Positions 22,471 through 31,254 of a stretch of 39,920 nucleotides of DNA are shown here, piece after piece. Below the pieces are notes generated by a model, which was not told the origin of the DNA, searched no databases, and saw only the letters and a list, made by a program, of their open reading frames with translations. Position 1 is the stretch's first letter. Each line of letters starts with the position of its first letter. Source of the DNA: a virus. Both the position numbers and the translations under genes were made by a program. The stretch spans positions 1-39,920 of IMG/VR virus record IMGVR_UViG_3300032053_000189; one strand, 5' to 3'.

Positions 22471-22860
22471 ATGAAAGTCACCTGCGAGACACTCGCCGGT
22501 CAGTTGGTGCGCGTGAACGACGTAACGGTGCGCTTCGACGACACCGGCGAGTGCCTGGGGATCGTGGGGATCGTGGCGCGGCCCGGTGAGGAGTTGAACT
22601 TCGCGGACGCGCCGGAACCTCTGCGGGCCCAGGACCTGGACGTGTTCCGGCAGATCCCGGTCTTCACAGTAGAGGAGGACGAAGAGCCGGCTGCCGGGAC
22701 TACACCGCTAGCCGACCTCAGCCGCGCCGAACTCCTTCACAGGGCGAAGGAGGTCGGCCTGACCTGCGACTTGACGTGGAAGAAGTCCGAACTCCTCGCC
22801 GCCTTGCAGGAACCCGAAACTGTACCATCCGACGACGAAACAGGCGAGGGCCATGAGTAA
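22471..22860 (+). CDS. Small protein with a C-terminal SAP/HeH-like motif
   Basis: A 129-residue protein with a strong ribosome site (AAGGGAGG). The C-terminal part has 'LSRAELLHRAKEVGL' followed by 'WKKSELLAAL', the paired-helix L-x-x-x-x-[LR]...K-x-x-L-[LI] pattern of SAP, HeH and Rho-N-type domains found in phage head genes. Whether it binds nucleic acid here is unknown. It overlaps the next gene by 8 bases. Probably a head-tail junction or head protein. Confidence 0.65.
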   Translation: MKVTCETLAGQLVRVNDVTVRFDDTGECLGIVGIVARPGEELNFADAPEPLRAQDLDVFRQIPVFTVEEDEEPAAGTTPLADLSRAELLHRAKEVGLTCDLTWKKSELLAALQEPETVPSDDETGEGHE

Positions 22861-23605
22861 GATCATCACGCAGGAACAGGTAGAGGGGCACCTGGGCGGC
22901 ATCACCCCTTACATTGACGCCTTAGGCGCTCAGGGTACTTCCCAGTACACCGAGTCCATCGCGGAGGCCGAGGCCGACTTTCAGCGCCGCACCCGGGTAC
23001 TACTCACCCTGAAGACGATTCGCATGGACCCGGTGGCCGGGGCGACCTATGACCTACTGGAAGACCCCTATCCACTCCACCGGGCGATGTCCTCACGACC
23101 CATCCGGGTGGTACTGCGCCATCGCCCGATAGTGGAGATTCTGGACTTCCGGCTGGCCTTCAACATCACGACTGAGATACTGACCTTCCCTTCGTCGTGG
23201 ATCCGGACGAACAAGCGACTGGGCATAGCGACGATCATTCCCTTCGGGGCGGCGGCACCAGCAATGGCGGCGGCAGGGGCGAGCATGTGGCTGCCGGTGT
23301 TGGGCCGGGGCGCGTGGCCCGGCGACGTAATGCCACAACTCATCCATATTGACTACACCGCTGGCTACGAGGACGCGGCCACGAATGACGCCTTGGCTGA
23401 TGTCAGGCACTACGTGGCGACGGATGCGGCGGCACGTGTCCTCCAGGCGTGCCGGCGGGCAATCCCCGACAGCATCCAACTGGATGGGTTCACTCAGACG
23501 TTTACGCCAGTCCAGCAGATACTCGAAGACCTGCGGAAGGAATCCAAGGAATACCTCCAACGCTTCGAGGGCCGCGAGAGGCCGTTGGTGGTGGGTATCC
23601 TCTGA
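22853..23605 (+). CDS. Probable head-tail connector (gp6-like adaptor)
   Basis: A 250-residue protein, overlapping both neighbours. It has helical N- and C-terminal parts ('SIAEAEADFQRRTRVLL', 'VATDAAARVLQACRRAI') and a central beta region, as in adaptor proteins that bind under the portal. The role is inferred from position after the capsid genes and secondary-structure impression; no specific motif proves it. Confidence 0.55.
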   Translation: MSKIITQEQVEGHLGGITPYIDALGAQGTSQYTESIAEAEADFQRRTRVLLTLKTIRMDPVAGATYDLLEDPYPLHRAMSSRPIRVVLRHRPIVEILDFRLAFNITTEILTFPSSWIRTNKRLGIATIIPFGAAAPAMAAAGASMWLPVLGRGAWPGDVMPQLIHIDYTAGYEDAATNDALADVRHYVATDAAARVLQACRRAIPDSIQLDGFTQTFTPVQQILEDLRKESKEYLQRFEGRERPLVVGIL

Positions 23606-24240
23606 TGTTGAACCCAGAAGGCTTCCGACAACACATCCGCCGGGCCGGGGAGAGGGTACGTTGGTTCAAGGCTTATCCGCACACCTGCTACGATCCGGCG
23701 ACGAACTACGACCACCAACGTGGGTGTGAGGACTGCGAGTTCGGCATGTACTATCAGGAGCACGCCCTCAGGAGTGCCGTGCGGGTGCTGCTCACTGAGT
23801 TGAAGGAGCGGTTCCTGCACCCTGAGTTCGGGGTAGTCAAGATGGGCGATCTCGTGTGCCAGACCATGCCCGACGAACTGCGCCTGGGCCTGCTCGACAA
23901 ATTGGTCCTGCAGGAGCGGAGTCTGCTCAAACGGGAGAGACTGACCAAAGGCGTAGACACGTTCTCCGAACCGTACCCGGCAGAGTTGGTCTCAGTGACC
24001 GCAGGGGCGACGGTCTACCGCGTGGGTACGGACTGCCGGTTGGGACCGACGGCGGTGACGTGGATGGCCGGTGGCAACGCGCCCGCGACCAACGCACTCT
24101 ACGCTGTGGAGTTCCTCTACCATCCCGTGTTCTGGTGCATCCTGGGTGATGAGAAACCACCGCGGCCACTGCCGCTGTGCACGGGAGGGCTGACGCCACA
24201 GAGAGTCTACCTGGTACGCAAGCACCCAGGTGAGGCCTAG
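23605..24240 (+). CDS. Unknown head-closure-type protein with CxxC
   Basis: A 211-residue protein; ATG 23605 shares a base with the previous stop (TGATG), so it is preferred over an upstream start at 23449 inside the previous gene. It has 'HTCYDPATNYD' and 'GCEDCEFGMYYQEHALRS', giving a C-x-x-C pair and a further cysteine in an N-terminal zinc-type pattern, then mixed alpha/beta sequence. Its position suggests a neck or head-closure protein. No family is recognised. Confidence 0.58.
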   Translation: MLNPEGFRQHIRRAGERVRWFKAYPHTCYDPATNYDHQRGCEDCEFGMYYQEHALRSAVRVLLTELKERFLHPEFGVVKMGDLVCQTMPDELRLGLLDKLVLQERSLLKRERLTKGVDTFSEPYPAELVSVTAGATVYRVGTDCRLGPTAVTWMAGGNAPATNALYAVEFLYHPVFWCILGDEKPPRPLPLCTGGLTPQRVYLVRKHPGEA

Positions 24241-24242
24241 AT

Positions 24243-25061
24243 ATGCGACTGCAAGAGTGGCAATTCCTCGAGGAGCACCCGATCTATGAACGCGAGTGGC
24301 AGGAGACCCGTTGGCCTGCGGCATTGCCCGGTATGCGCCCCCGAGCCTACCTGCCTTATGTTCCACCGGGACGGACCATGCCGATGGCCGGAGTGCGCGA
24401 GCCGCTCCTGATGGAGATGGTGGGGCACCCTTCGGTGGACATCCACCAGGCGGCGAGCGGCAACACCGTCCAGACCGTTCACCTGCAATCCATCTATGCG
24501 CCGTACATTCGCCTGGATCGGATGCGAGACTTCGCCCGCCGCTGGGTGGAGGCCCTGCGACGGTTGAGTCGGGGGCCGTACTCTCAGAAGGACCTGCGGG
24601 AGATGGGCCACCCCTACGGGTTCGGTGTGCCAGGGTCCAAGGCGTCGTGGGTGCGGCTCGGGACCCCGAGGGTGATACCGAGTTTCCCAGTGGGGACGAG
24701 GCGGGGAGCGAGGGCGGCGGTGCCGAACCGGGCGGTCATCAACCTGCAGAGCGGCGACTTTGAGAGTCACTGGCGTTGGAGCGTACTGAGATGGGGCGAG
24801 GGGATCACGCTCAACTTCTGGAACGAGGCCAAGTCCAAGGAAGGCGCACCTTACCCGTGGTTCCTTAGCCACGGAACGGTGAAAATGCAGGCACACGGCC
24901 CGTGGCCTTATGTAGCCGAAGAGTTGCTGCCTCAGGTGCAGAACGACTGGCGGCAGGGCGCGGCGGAGGCGGCGCGGGCACTGGCAGCGGCAGAGGGACA
25001 ATTCGGAGAGGAACCGGTGGCAAAGACCGAACAGGACTTTGAGGCGGGAGGGTTCATGTGA
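24243..25061 (+). CDS. Unknown neck/tail protein
   Basis: A 272-residue protein starting 2 bases after the previous stop. It contains many aromatic and proline residues ('MRPRAYLPYVPPGRTMP', 'HWRWSVLRWGEGITLNFWNE'). The C-terminal part is helical and acidic. It lies between neck and tail-terminator candidates, so a neck or tail-completion role is likely, but no motif allows a firm call. A GCCCCC/GGGGGG hairpin lies just after it. Confidence 0.55.
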   Translation: MRLQEWQFLEEHPIYEREWQETRWPAALPGMRPRAYLPYVPPGRTMPMAGVREPLLMEMVGHPSVDIHQAASGNTVQTVHLQSIYAPYIRLDRMRDFARRWVEALRRLSRGPYSQKDLREMGHPYGFGVPGSKASWVRLGTPRVIPSFPVGTRRGARAAVPNRAVINLQSGDFESHWRWSVLRWGEGITLNFWNEAKSKEGAPYPWFLSHGTVKMQAHGPWPYVAEELLPQVQNDWRQGAAEAARALAAAEGQFGEEPVAKTEQDFEAGGFM

Positions 25062-25118
25062 TCGTTGCCCCCGTATGAATGGGGGGACACTCGATTGTAA
25101 ATGGGAGGCGAAGTCGTA

Positions 25119-25655
25119 GTGGCAGTCCTCGACTTGACTGAAGTTGAATACTGGCTGGGGCGACTCGGGAGACCGACGCCTGCCCTGGATGAGATATTGC
25201 GGGCCTTGAAGGAGAACCTATGGCCGCTGATGGACCACCTCGGTTTCCCCGCCAGGTGCCAGCCAAAGACTTGGCACTATGCCGGTGAGGCCAAAATTGG
25301 CGAGTTGGGGTGGCCCTGCATAGTGGTCGGCGGGGCCTTCAACAGTACGGAGTTCGGCCTCGGCCAGATGGATGAGGATGAGATCAACGTGACGGTGGCC
25401 TATGCGCCCGCCATAGAGCGGCGTGAGTTCCAGGAGTCGTTGGACATCGCCTGTCTGACCAGGGGGATCCTCTACCACCCGACTTACCGGGCACAGCACA
25501 AGGACCCGGACGCCCCGAGTCGGCTGCTGTGGGTGGAGATACATCCGCTAGGCCTACGGATGGTTCCCCCGGAGTTCAAGAACTACTCGGGCTGGATGGC
25601 GAGGTATCTCCTGCGGCAACCGCCTGGCAGCAACCTCTGGGGTAGCCACGTTTGA
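25119..25655 (+). CDS. Probable tail terminator/completion protein
   Basis: A 178-residue protein. GTG 25119 is chosen because GGGAGG at 25103-25108 is the only good ribosome site, 10 bases upstream; ATG 25101 would place that site inside the gene. It has helical start 'EILRALKENLWPLMDHLG' and beta strands 'PCIVVGGAFNS' and 'DEINVTVAYA', which looks like the alpha/beta order of tail terminator proteins. The role is inferred from this and from its place before the tail tube candidates. Confidence 0.5.
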   Translation: MAVLDLTEVEYWLGRLGRPTPALDEILRALKENLWPLMDHLGFPARCQPKTWHYAGEAKIGELGWPCIVVGGAFNSTEFGLGQMDEDEINVTVAYAPAIERREFQESLDIACLTRGILYHPTYRAQHKDPDAPSRLLWVEIHPLGLRMVPPEFKNYSGWMARYLLRQPPGSNLWGSHV

Positions 25656-25660
25656 GTCGG

Positions 25661-25676
25661 CGAATTCGGGAATTCG
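25661..25676. repeat. Perfect palindrome upstream of a tail gene
   Basis: CGAATTCGGGAATTCG is CGAATTC, two G, then its exact complement GAATTCG. A second small hairpin, TTCGG-cata-CCGAA, overlaps at 25673-25686. No U-run follows, so an operator or a leader structure is as likely as a terminator. It stands out as AT-rich in this GC-rich DNA. Confidence 0.35.
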
Positions 25677-25715
25677 GCATACCGAACTAACGAAGAGACG
25701 GAAGGACGATGAAGA

Positions 25716-26687
25716 ATGGCACTGACTGCAATCGAAACCGGCATCCTCGGCATCCTTGACCGTTTCGCCTACCAGGTCAAGGCGATGGCCCTGGCTGGCA
25801 CGGGCGGCACCGACGTGTGGACCAGGGTAGACGCAGTAGGTGACGAGACCTTCGAGAACCGGGTCAAGGGCGTCAACGGCACCGCCCTCGATGCCGCGAT
25901 TCTCGCCATGAATCTCGGCGACCTGCCGGAGATGAAGACCTGGCTCGCGGACCTGGACACCTACTGCACGACAGACGCGGCGGCCTCGCACATCAACGGG
26001 TATCTGACGGATCGGCAACTGCGCCTCGACTATGTATGCAAGGACATCATCGAGACCCTCCTGGGGCCGAATAACATCTCGATAGCGAACGTCCACGGTC
26101 CCGCAGACGGAGGGGCGGCTGCGCCGGGGGTGGCGCTCGGGGACTTCACCAAGGGCGGTAGCCTCGTGGCCGGCACGGCCCTCGATCCCTTGCTGTGCGC
26201 GACTAGCGCGGTGTTGGCCAGGGTGACTGCGTTGGGTGTTGCCGACTGGACTCTGAGCATCACCTGTCGCTTGGCTGACGATACGACCAAGGTCATCGGC
26301 CAAGTCATAAGCGGGACTGGTGCCGGTGGTGCCGTCGGTGACACCTATGTAGTCGGCAGGCAGGCCATCGGTTCGGGAGCTGCCTCCGGTCAGGCCATCG
26401 TCTCGGTCGCGGCCACGGCGCAGTTCAAGGTCGGCCAGACGGTTCTGATAACGCAATGGTCGGGTTCGCCACCCAACGAGACCTGGCTGGAGCAGGAGTG
26501 GGGCGTCGTCAAGACTATCGTGACCAATACCAGCCTCGAACTGGAGGACAACCTCCTGCACACCTACACGACTGCTGGGTTTGTGTATCCGTGTTTCGAG
26601 GCGGTGACCGTCTGTTCGGATTCGGGCGGAACCGCTGGCGACAGGGTATACTTCTACCCGGCGGCGGACCGCCGCCTGAAACTCTAG
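25716..26687 (+). CDS. Structural protein in the tail region, possibly tail sheath/tube associated
   Basis: A 323-residue protein with GAAGGACG as ribosome site. The first 120 residues are helical ('ETGILGILDRFAYQVKAMAL'), the rest glycine- and beta-rich ('QAIGSGAASGQAIVSVAA', 'QFKVGQTVLITQ'), as in many virion proteins. It sits before the clearer tail tube candidate, with hairpins on both sides, which suits an abundant structural protein. No family is recognised. It could be a second tube-like protein or a decoration protein. Confidence 0.55.
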   Translation: MALTAIETGILGILDRFAYQVKAMALAGTGGTDVWTRVDAVGDETFENRVKGVNGTALDAAILAMNLGDLPEMKTWLADLDTYCTTDAAASHINGYLTDRQLRLDYVCKDIIETLLGPNNISIANVHGPADGGAAAPGVALGDFTKGGSLVAGTALDPLLCATSAVLARVTALGVADWTLSITCRLADDTTKVIGQVISGTGAGGAVGDTYVVGRQAIGSGAASGQAIVSVAATAQFKVGQTVLITQWSGSPPNETWLEQEWGVVKTIVTNTSLELEDNLLHTYTTAGFVYPCFEAVTVCSDSGGTAGDRVYFYPAADRRLKL

Positions 26688-26708
26688 ACCGAGACCACAT
26701 GCCGTGAA

Positions 26709-26737
26709 AGGGGCCGCCTCGTTCAGGGGCGGCCCCT
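26709..26737 (+). terminator. 10-bp hairpin between two tail genes
   Basis: AGGGGCCGCC at 26709-26718 and GGCGGCCCCT at 26728-26737 pair perfectly around a 9-base loop. A U-run is missing, so it is a weak terminator or an mRNA-protecting element upstream of the tail tube candidate. Confidence 0.45.
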
Positions 26738-26764
26738 GCGGTTCTACGGAAGGAGAGACGCGAA

Positions 26765-27739
26765 ATGGGTCTTTACGGTAGCGGCAACTTCAGAGCCGCG
26801 CATCAGGGCTACGCCCACTACAAGTTGCAGACTTCCCGGTTGGTGGCGATGAGCGCCGTTGCTGACCCCTCATTACAGGGCACCGTCAATACGGCCATCG
26901 GCGTCTGCTCGCTCCCGGCGCTCAACCGCGACGAGGGTATCCGCGATGTCGAAGGCATCGGGGCCAGTCGCGATCTCGCCAAGGTGCCGGGCCTGCGGAC
27001 GTACACGATGCAGACTCGCATCGAGGTGGCGAATGGGACGTTCCTGACCTATGCCATCCGCGACAGGAGTGATCCCGATAAAGCGGGCACCGTTGGCGGA
27101 CTGCAACTGCTCACCATCGAGACCGGCACGGACCCGGCCTTCGGCGATGGGTACGCGGAACAGGCCCTGGACTGTCTCATCAACAGCCTGTCATTGGACA
27201 TCGCCGAGAACCAGAACCTCGTTGCCGACGTGGAGATATGGCCCGCCGTGGCCCTCGAACAGCCGAGTCCGGCGACGATAGTGCTGCCGGCGGCTGATGT
27301 TCTGTACTGGTCGAACCTGACGGTGAAGGATGCGGGCGGAACGGATTACCACTCCATCCTCTCGCGGGCCTCGGTACGGGTGCAGAACGGCCTCCAACGG
27401 CGGGGCATGAGGCAGCAGTTCGGCGCTTTGGGCACGGCGGAGTTGGCCATCAGTCGCACCTGCTACAAGATCGTGCCTCTGCTGGAGAAGTTGACGCTCA
27501 GTTATGGCCTACACGACCGGTTGCCCTCGGCGCTACGGGATACCGACGACTGGGCCGCCGTAACACTGCGCGCGGAAGCAGCAGGCACGGGAGCCGGTCG
27601 CAAGTACGTGCAGGTAGTGGTTGACCACAACTACCTCAACCGCCAGGGCCGGCAACAGGCCCCAGCCAATCAGATGCTCACCTGGACGGTGGACACCGCT
27701 TCCTACGCGGTGGCCATCACCTCCGGGGTGACAACGTAA
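26765..27739 (+). CDS. Probable major tail (tube) protein
   Basis: A 324-residue protein immediately before the tail assembly chaperone genes, the usual place of the major tail protein. AAGGAGAG is the ribosome site. It is beta-rich, for example 'YTMQTRIEVANGTFLTYAI' and 'YVQVVVDHNYL'. The call rests on synteny and composition; no specific domain is proved. The protein at 25716 could be the tube protein instead. Confidence 0.6.
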   Translation: MGLYGSGNFRAAHQGYAHYKLQTSRLVAMSAVADPSLQGTVNTAIGVCSLPALNRDEGIRDVEGIGASRDLAKVPGLRTYTMQTRIEVANGTFLTYAIRDRSDPDKAGTVGGLQLLTIETGTDPAFGDGYAEQALDCLINSLSLDIAENQNLVADVEIWPAVALEQPSPATIVLPAADVLYWSNLTVKDAGGTDYHSILSRASVRVQNGLQRRGMRQQFGALGTAELAISRTCYKIVPLLEKLTLSYGLHDRLPSALRDTDDWAAVTLRAEAAGTGAGRKYVQVVVDHNYLNRQGRQQAPANQMLTWTVDTASYAVAITSGVTT

Positions 27740-27757
27740 GACGAGATAGGGAGGCCG

Positions 27758-28222
27758 ATGATGCTACTCAAAGGTGAAGAGGGCTACTACTGTCCGCCCG
27801 AGGTGGAGTTCGGCGGCGAGAAGTTCAAGGTGCGCGAACTGGAGGACCTGGAGGCAGAGACCTGGGATCAGGGGGCGCAGGAACTCATCCAACTGCAGAC
27901 CGAGGCGGCGCGTATCAGTGAACGGATGTCGCCGCAACCGGGGAAGCCCTTTCGTGCGCCCAACGAGAAGGACCTGGGGAGATTGAACGAGGTGGGCCGG
28001 AAGATCACGGGCATAACACAGCGGCAGACGGACTTTCTGGTATCGCATGGCCTGGTCGCGTGGTCACTGGAGCAGGACTGCACCCCGGAGAACGCCCTCC
28101 GCCTGCCGCCGGTGGTGAAGGCCGCCCTCGCGGAGAGGATCGCCAAGGATACGACGCTGACCTTCGGGGAGGCCGATTTTTTAGCCGGGTCGCCGACGCC
28201 CTCAGCCGAGGCGAAGCCCTAG
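27758..28222 (+). CDS. Tail assembly chaperone, short form (gpG-like)
   Basis: A 154-residue protein between the tail tube candidate and the tape measure gene, as for lambda gpG. ATG 27761 has slightly better spacing from GGGAGG than 27758. The sequence is charged and helical, beginning 'LLKGEEGYYCPPEVEFGG', and carries no enzyme motif. It ends at TAG 28220, just after a -1 slippery site at 28177-28183 that adds a longer second half. Only a fraction of ribosomes would make the long form. Confidence 0.78.
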   Translation: MMLLKGEEGYYCPPEVEFGGEKFKVRELEDLEAETWDQGAQELIQLQTEAARISERMSPQPGKPFRAPNEKDLGRLNEVGRKITGITQRQTDFLVSHGLVAWSLEQDCTPENALRLPPVVKAALAERIAKDTTLTFGEADFLAGSPTPSAEAKP

Positions 28223-28440
28223 ACTTCTTCGGTGCGCCGGACACGGCGGTTGACTTGCTGATGGCCTACCTCGTGACGCGGGACACGGGACTGACGCCGT
28301 GGGCGTTGGGGAAACCAATCAGCAGGCGCCGGTTCTCCCTGGCGGCCTCAGTGCTGGCCCCGGTCTTCACACTGACGCCGCTGTACATGAACTTTGCGGC
28401 CTTGAGAAAGGCGGGCACCTGCCCGCTCTTGGGAGCTTGA
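27758..28440 (+). CDS. Tail assembly chaperone, -1 frameshift product (gpGT-like)
   Basis: Same start as the short form. At the heptamer T TTT TTA ribosomes would slip back one base and continue in the frame that stays open to TGA 28438. The added part begins after 'FGEADF' and reads on as 'SRVADALSRGEALDFF', then 'TAVDLLMAYLVTRDTGLTPW', ending 'TCPLLGA'. The extension is hydrophobic and arginine-rich and would be about 86 residues, similar in kind to the T domain that binds tape measure proteins. The frame has no convincing start of its own downstream of the site, which supports frameshifting. The tape measure follows 2 bases after. Confidence 0.8.
28177..28219 (+). other. Programmed -1 ribosomal frameshift site with downstream stem
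   Basis: The zero-frame codons are GAT TTT TTA GCC, so the slippery heptamer is T TTT TTA at 28177-28183, the exact X XXY YYZ form used by many -1 frameshift signals. Downstream, GGG (28187-28189) with CGCC (28191-28194) can pair with GGCG (28210-28213) and CCC (28217-28219), giving a candidate stimulatory stem about 3 to 7 bases after the heptamer. Confidence 0.85.
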
Positions 28441-28442
28441 CG

Positions 28443-31253
28443 ATGTGGCCGGATAACGACCCGGAAGTGCTACAGGTCCTGGCGGAACTGATGGCTGGCG
28501 GCCTCACGAACGTCAGTTATCGGGACGGCCAATGGGTACACCTGACCGGCCTGGCCGGTACGGGGATGCCGGGCCTGGGCGTCCGACCGTTGCCGTCCGC
28601 CGACGTGCAGGCCCTCAATCAGCGGGTGCAGGAACTGAAAGGGCCGACCCCCAGTGGCGAGGTGACTTCGGCGTTGGACGCGGCCCGAGCAGCGGTGGCG
28701 GCGGGCACCGGTGGTCGCTATGCAATCGGCCCCGGCGGCGGTTGGATGGCGGGCGGCCCCGGCGTCGGCCCAACCGGCGGACTGAGGCAGCGGGGTGGGT
28801 TCATAAGCGAGCGCGAGCGCGCCTCACTGGAGAGACAAGCAACCGAAGTCGCCGACGAGGGGGAGTTCGCAGGCGCGGAACTGTGGGGTGGTGCGGGCGG
28901 CGGCGGCGCGGCACCGACAGGGCGCACGTACACCACGGGTGAGGTGGCCAACCTCCTGGGCGTGAACCCCGAGACCGTCCGCGCCCACGCTCACCGGCTG
29001 GGCATTCCACGGCAGGGGCGCACCTGGGTTTTCACCGAGCAGGACCTAAGCCGTCTCCGGGATTCCATCCAAGGCGCCGGCGGCGAAGAAGGCGAGGAGG
29101 AGGGTGGTGCGGCCGGCGGCGGTGGTCGTGGCGGCGGTCTAGGCGGCGCCCTGAGTGGCCCGTTGGCGGCGGCCACCGGCTTTGCGGGCGTCGCCCTCGG
29201 CGCGGGGTCGAATGCCCTCCGGGGCCTGGTGGGATTCCTGGAGAATGCCCTGGGTACGGCGTTGTCGGCGGCCGGTGGATTGACCGGTGCTGGCCTGGCG
29301 CGGATTGGGTCCGGCATAGCGAACCTCCTCTCACAGGGATTGGCGGTCGGAGCACAGGCGGTACTCGGCATCGGGACTGCCGTCATGGAGGCCGTCGTGG
29401 GGGGGTTGCGCCTGGTCGGCAACATCGCCATGTTTGCGATCGGCGGCGCCCTCCTCGGTATCTTCGTCGGGGCGCTAGGGGCGATTGCCAGCGGCCTGGG
29501 TGAAGCCTTCGGGCGCGCCGTCGGCGCAGTCTCGCAGGCCGCTTCCGAGGCTCTGCAGGGTGTGGTGTCCGTCCTACGGGACCTGGTGCAGACCGGTCGT
29601 CAACTGTCCCAAGAGGGAATGCGGATGCGTGGTCTGGCGGGGGTGCGTCCGGGACAGGACATCGAAGCCATGATGTTCGGGCGGGCGGCGGGGGCCGATG
29701 TCGGCGGCATGTTCTCCACGTGGCGAGACCGCCCGGAGTTTGCCGGGCCGCGCCTGGGCGCGGTCGGGGCGCAATTCAACCCGCAAGACCTGGTAGGCAG
29801 CACCATTGCGGCGGTCGAGGCCATCCGCCGACAACCGGAGTTCCTGCAGTTGCCCTTCGCCAACATCGTCAGCGGCGGGCGGGGCGAGGAACTGATGAAG
29901 TTGGTCATGCTGCCGCCGGAACGGCTGCGCGAAGCGGCCGGGGCCACCCGGGAACTCGGCCTTGACCCGGCCCTTCTCCAACGCATCTTCAACTCGCTCG
30001 AACCGATGCTGAACAAGATCAGCATGGTCTTCACAGGTCTGAAGTTGGAGATACTGGAGGCGACACTCCCGCACATCCTGATCGCCCTGCGGTCCGTGTA
30101 CGCCCTCTGGCACGAACACCGCCAGAGTATAGACGGGTTTCTCCACAACACCTTCCCGGAACTCATCGGGCGCGGCATACAGGGATTGCTCCTCGGCACG
30201 GCTGCGGCGCTAGGGTGGCTGGAGAGGGGCTATCACGTCGCCCGCGAGGTCTGGGAATGGCTGAGGGGGTCAGTCTGGCCCATACTGCAGGGGATAGGAC
30301 GCGGCTTCCAGCACGTCTTCGGTGGGGGCGAGGGCGGCGTTGGGGGCGGAGTTGGCGCGCCAGGTGGCGCTGCTCCCTGGGGGACGGCTGGCGGGCCGGG
30401 CAGCGGGGGCGAACCTCCTGGTGACCGGGTACAGCGATGGACGGAGACAGCGGGCCACGCGGTGAAATGGGCGTTGGAGAATCCGGTCCTGGCCCTGGGT
30501 GGGGGCGTACTGGCGTATACCCTCCTGCACGAGGGAGCTAAGTTCGCCCACGCGCAAGCAGTGAGGATACCGGGATTGGGTGCGGCGGGAATCGGACTGG
30601 GAATAGGTCTAGGTACAGCCGCACTCGCCAGTCAAGTAGAGAATCCCTGGGCGCAGGCCGGCATCCAGATGGGGGGCATTGTCGCAGCCACTGTGGCAGG
30701 TTTCGCGCGAGGTGGCGGTCCGCTCGGTGGGATTATCGCGGGCGGCACCGCCGCTGTTACCGAGGCCGGCCTGGGCACGGGTTACTTCCAGGCCAAACTC
30801 CAAGAGCAACAGAACCTTCAGGACGAGCAAGCGCGACAAGCCAGGGCGACGGCCCAGGGCTATGTGACGCCAAAAGCCTACGCCATGCAGCATGGCATGA
30901 GCGCCAAGGAGTTTGAGCGCGAGGGCCTGGGTGAGTTGGAGAGGGGATACTTCGCCGAGGTGCATAGGGTCGGTCGTCCTGCCGGCGGTGTGATGGGTAC
31001 GGGGATCGAGGATCCGGTCACGAAGCAGATGCACTCCTGGCAGGAATGGTTGAGACAGCAAGCAACTTCCTATTCGCCGGAGAACATTCGCCGGGCCATC
31101 GCCGAGGGACAACTGGAGGCCAATCGCCAACAGCAGGCGCGGGACCTCGGGACGCTCAAGGTGCAGGTGGACCCCTCGCCGGAGTTTGCGGCGCGGATGG
31201 AGTACCAGCAGTCCCTCGCGCTCCTGAGGTCCATCCAACTGGCGGTGGGGTAA
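28443..31253 (+). CDS. Tail tape measure protein with internal MerR-like HTH
   Basis: Sets tail length. ATG 28443 follows GGGAG by 7 bases and the chaperone stop by 2, so it is preferred over 28299. The 936-residue protein has an unusual N-terminal part: residues about 160-210, 'TYTTGEVANLLGVNPETVR' then 'RLGIPRQGRTWVFTEQDL', match a MerR/excisionase-type winged HTH. A G/A-rich hydrophobic stretch (about 230-390), partly membrane-like, follows, then helical segments and a second hydrophobic region near 670-780, both usual for tape measures. The hairpin copy near 30097-30137 lies in it. The tape measure call rests on length, composition and synteny. The HTH is what is odd. Confidence 0.85.
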   Translation: MWPDNDPEVLQVLAELMAGGLTNVSYRDGQWVHLTGLAGTGMPGLGVRPLPSADVQALNQRVQELKGPTPSGEVTSALDAARAAVAAGTGGRYAIGPGGGWMAGGPGVGPTGGLRQRGGFISERERASLERQATEVADEGEFAGAELWGGAGGGGAAPTGRTYTTGEVANLLGVNPETVRAHAHRLGIPRQGRTWVFTEQDLSRLRDSIQGAGGEEGEEEGGAAGGGGRGGGLGGALSGPLAAATGFAGVALGAGSNALRGLVGFLENALGTALSAAGGLTGAGLARIGSGIANLLSQGLAVGAQAVLGIGTAVMEAVVGGLRLVGNIAMFAIGGALLGIFVGALGAIASGLGEAFGRAVGAVSQAASEALQGVVSVLRDLVQTGRQLSQEGMRMRGLAGVRPGQDIEAMMFGRAAGADVGGMFSTWRDRPEFAGPRLGAVGAQFNPQDLVGSTIAAVEAIRRQPEFLQLPFANIVSGGRGEELMKLVMLPPERLREAAGATRELGLDPALLQRIFNSLEPMLNKISMVFTGLKLEILEATLPHILIALRSVYALWHEHRQSIDGFLHNTFPELIGRGIQGLLLGTAAALGWLERGYHVAREVWEWLRGSVWPILQGIGRGFQHVFGGGEGGVGGGVGAPGGAAPWGTAGGPGSGGEPPGDRVQRWTETAGHAVKWALENPVLALGGGVLAYTLLHEGAKFAHAQAVRIPGLGAAGIGLGIGLGTAALASQVENPWAQAGIQMGGIVAATVAGFARGGGPLGGIIAGGTAAVTEAGLGTGYFQAKLQEQQNLQDEQARQARATAQGYVTPKAYAMQHGMSAKEFEREGLGELERGYFAEVHRVGRPAGGVMGTGIEDPVTKQMHSWQEWLRQQATSYSPENIRRAIAEGQLEANRQQQARDLGTLKVQVDPSPEFAARMEYQQSLALLRSIQLAVG

Positions 31254-31254
31254 G

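Noticed and set aside
28060-28440. A separate gene in the -1 frame of the tail chaperone region
   Set aside because: Its upstream part overlaps the chaperone gene and is low-complexity; the slippery heptamer explains the frame better as a fusion product.
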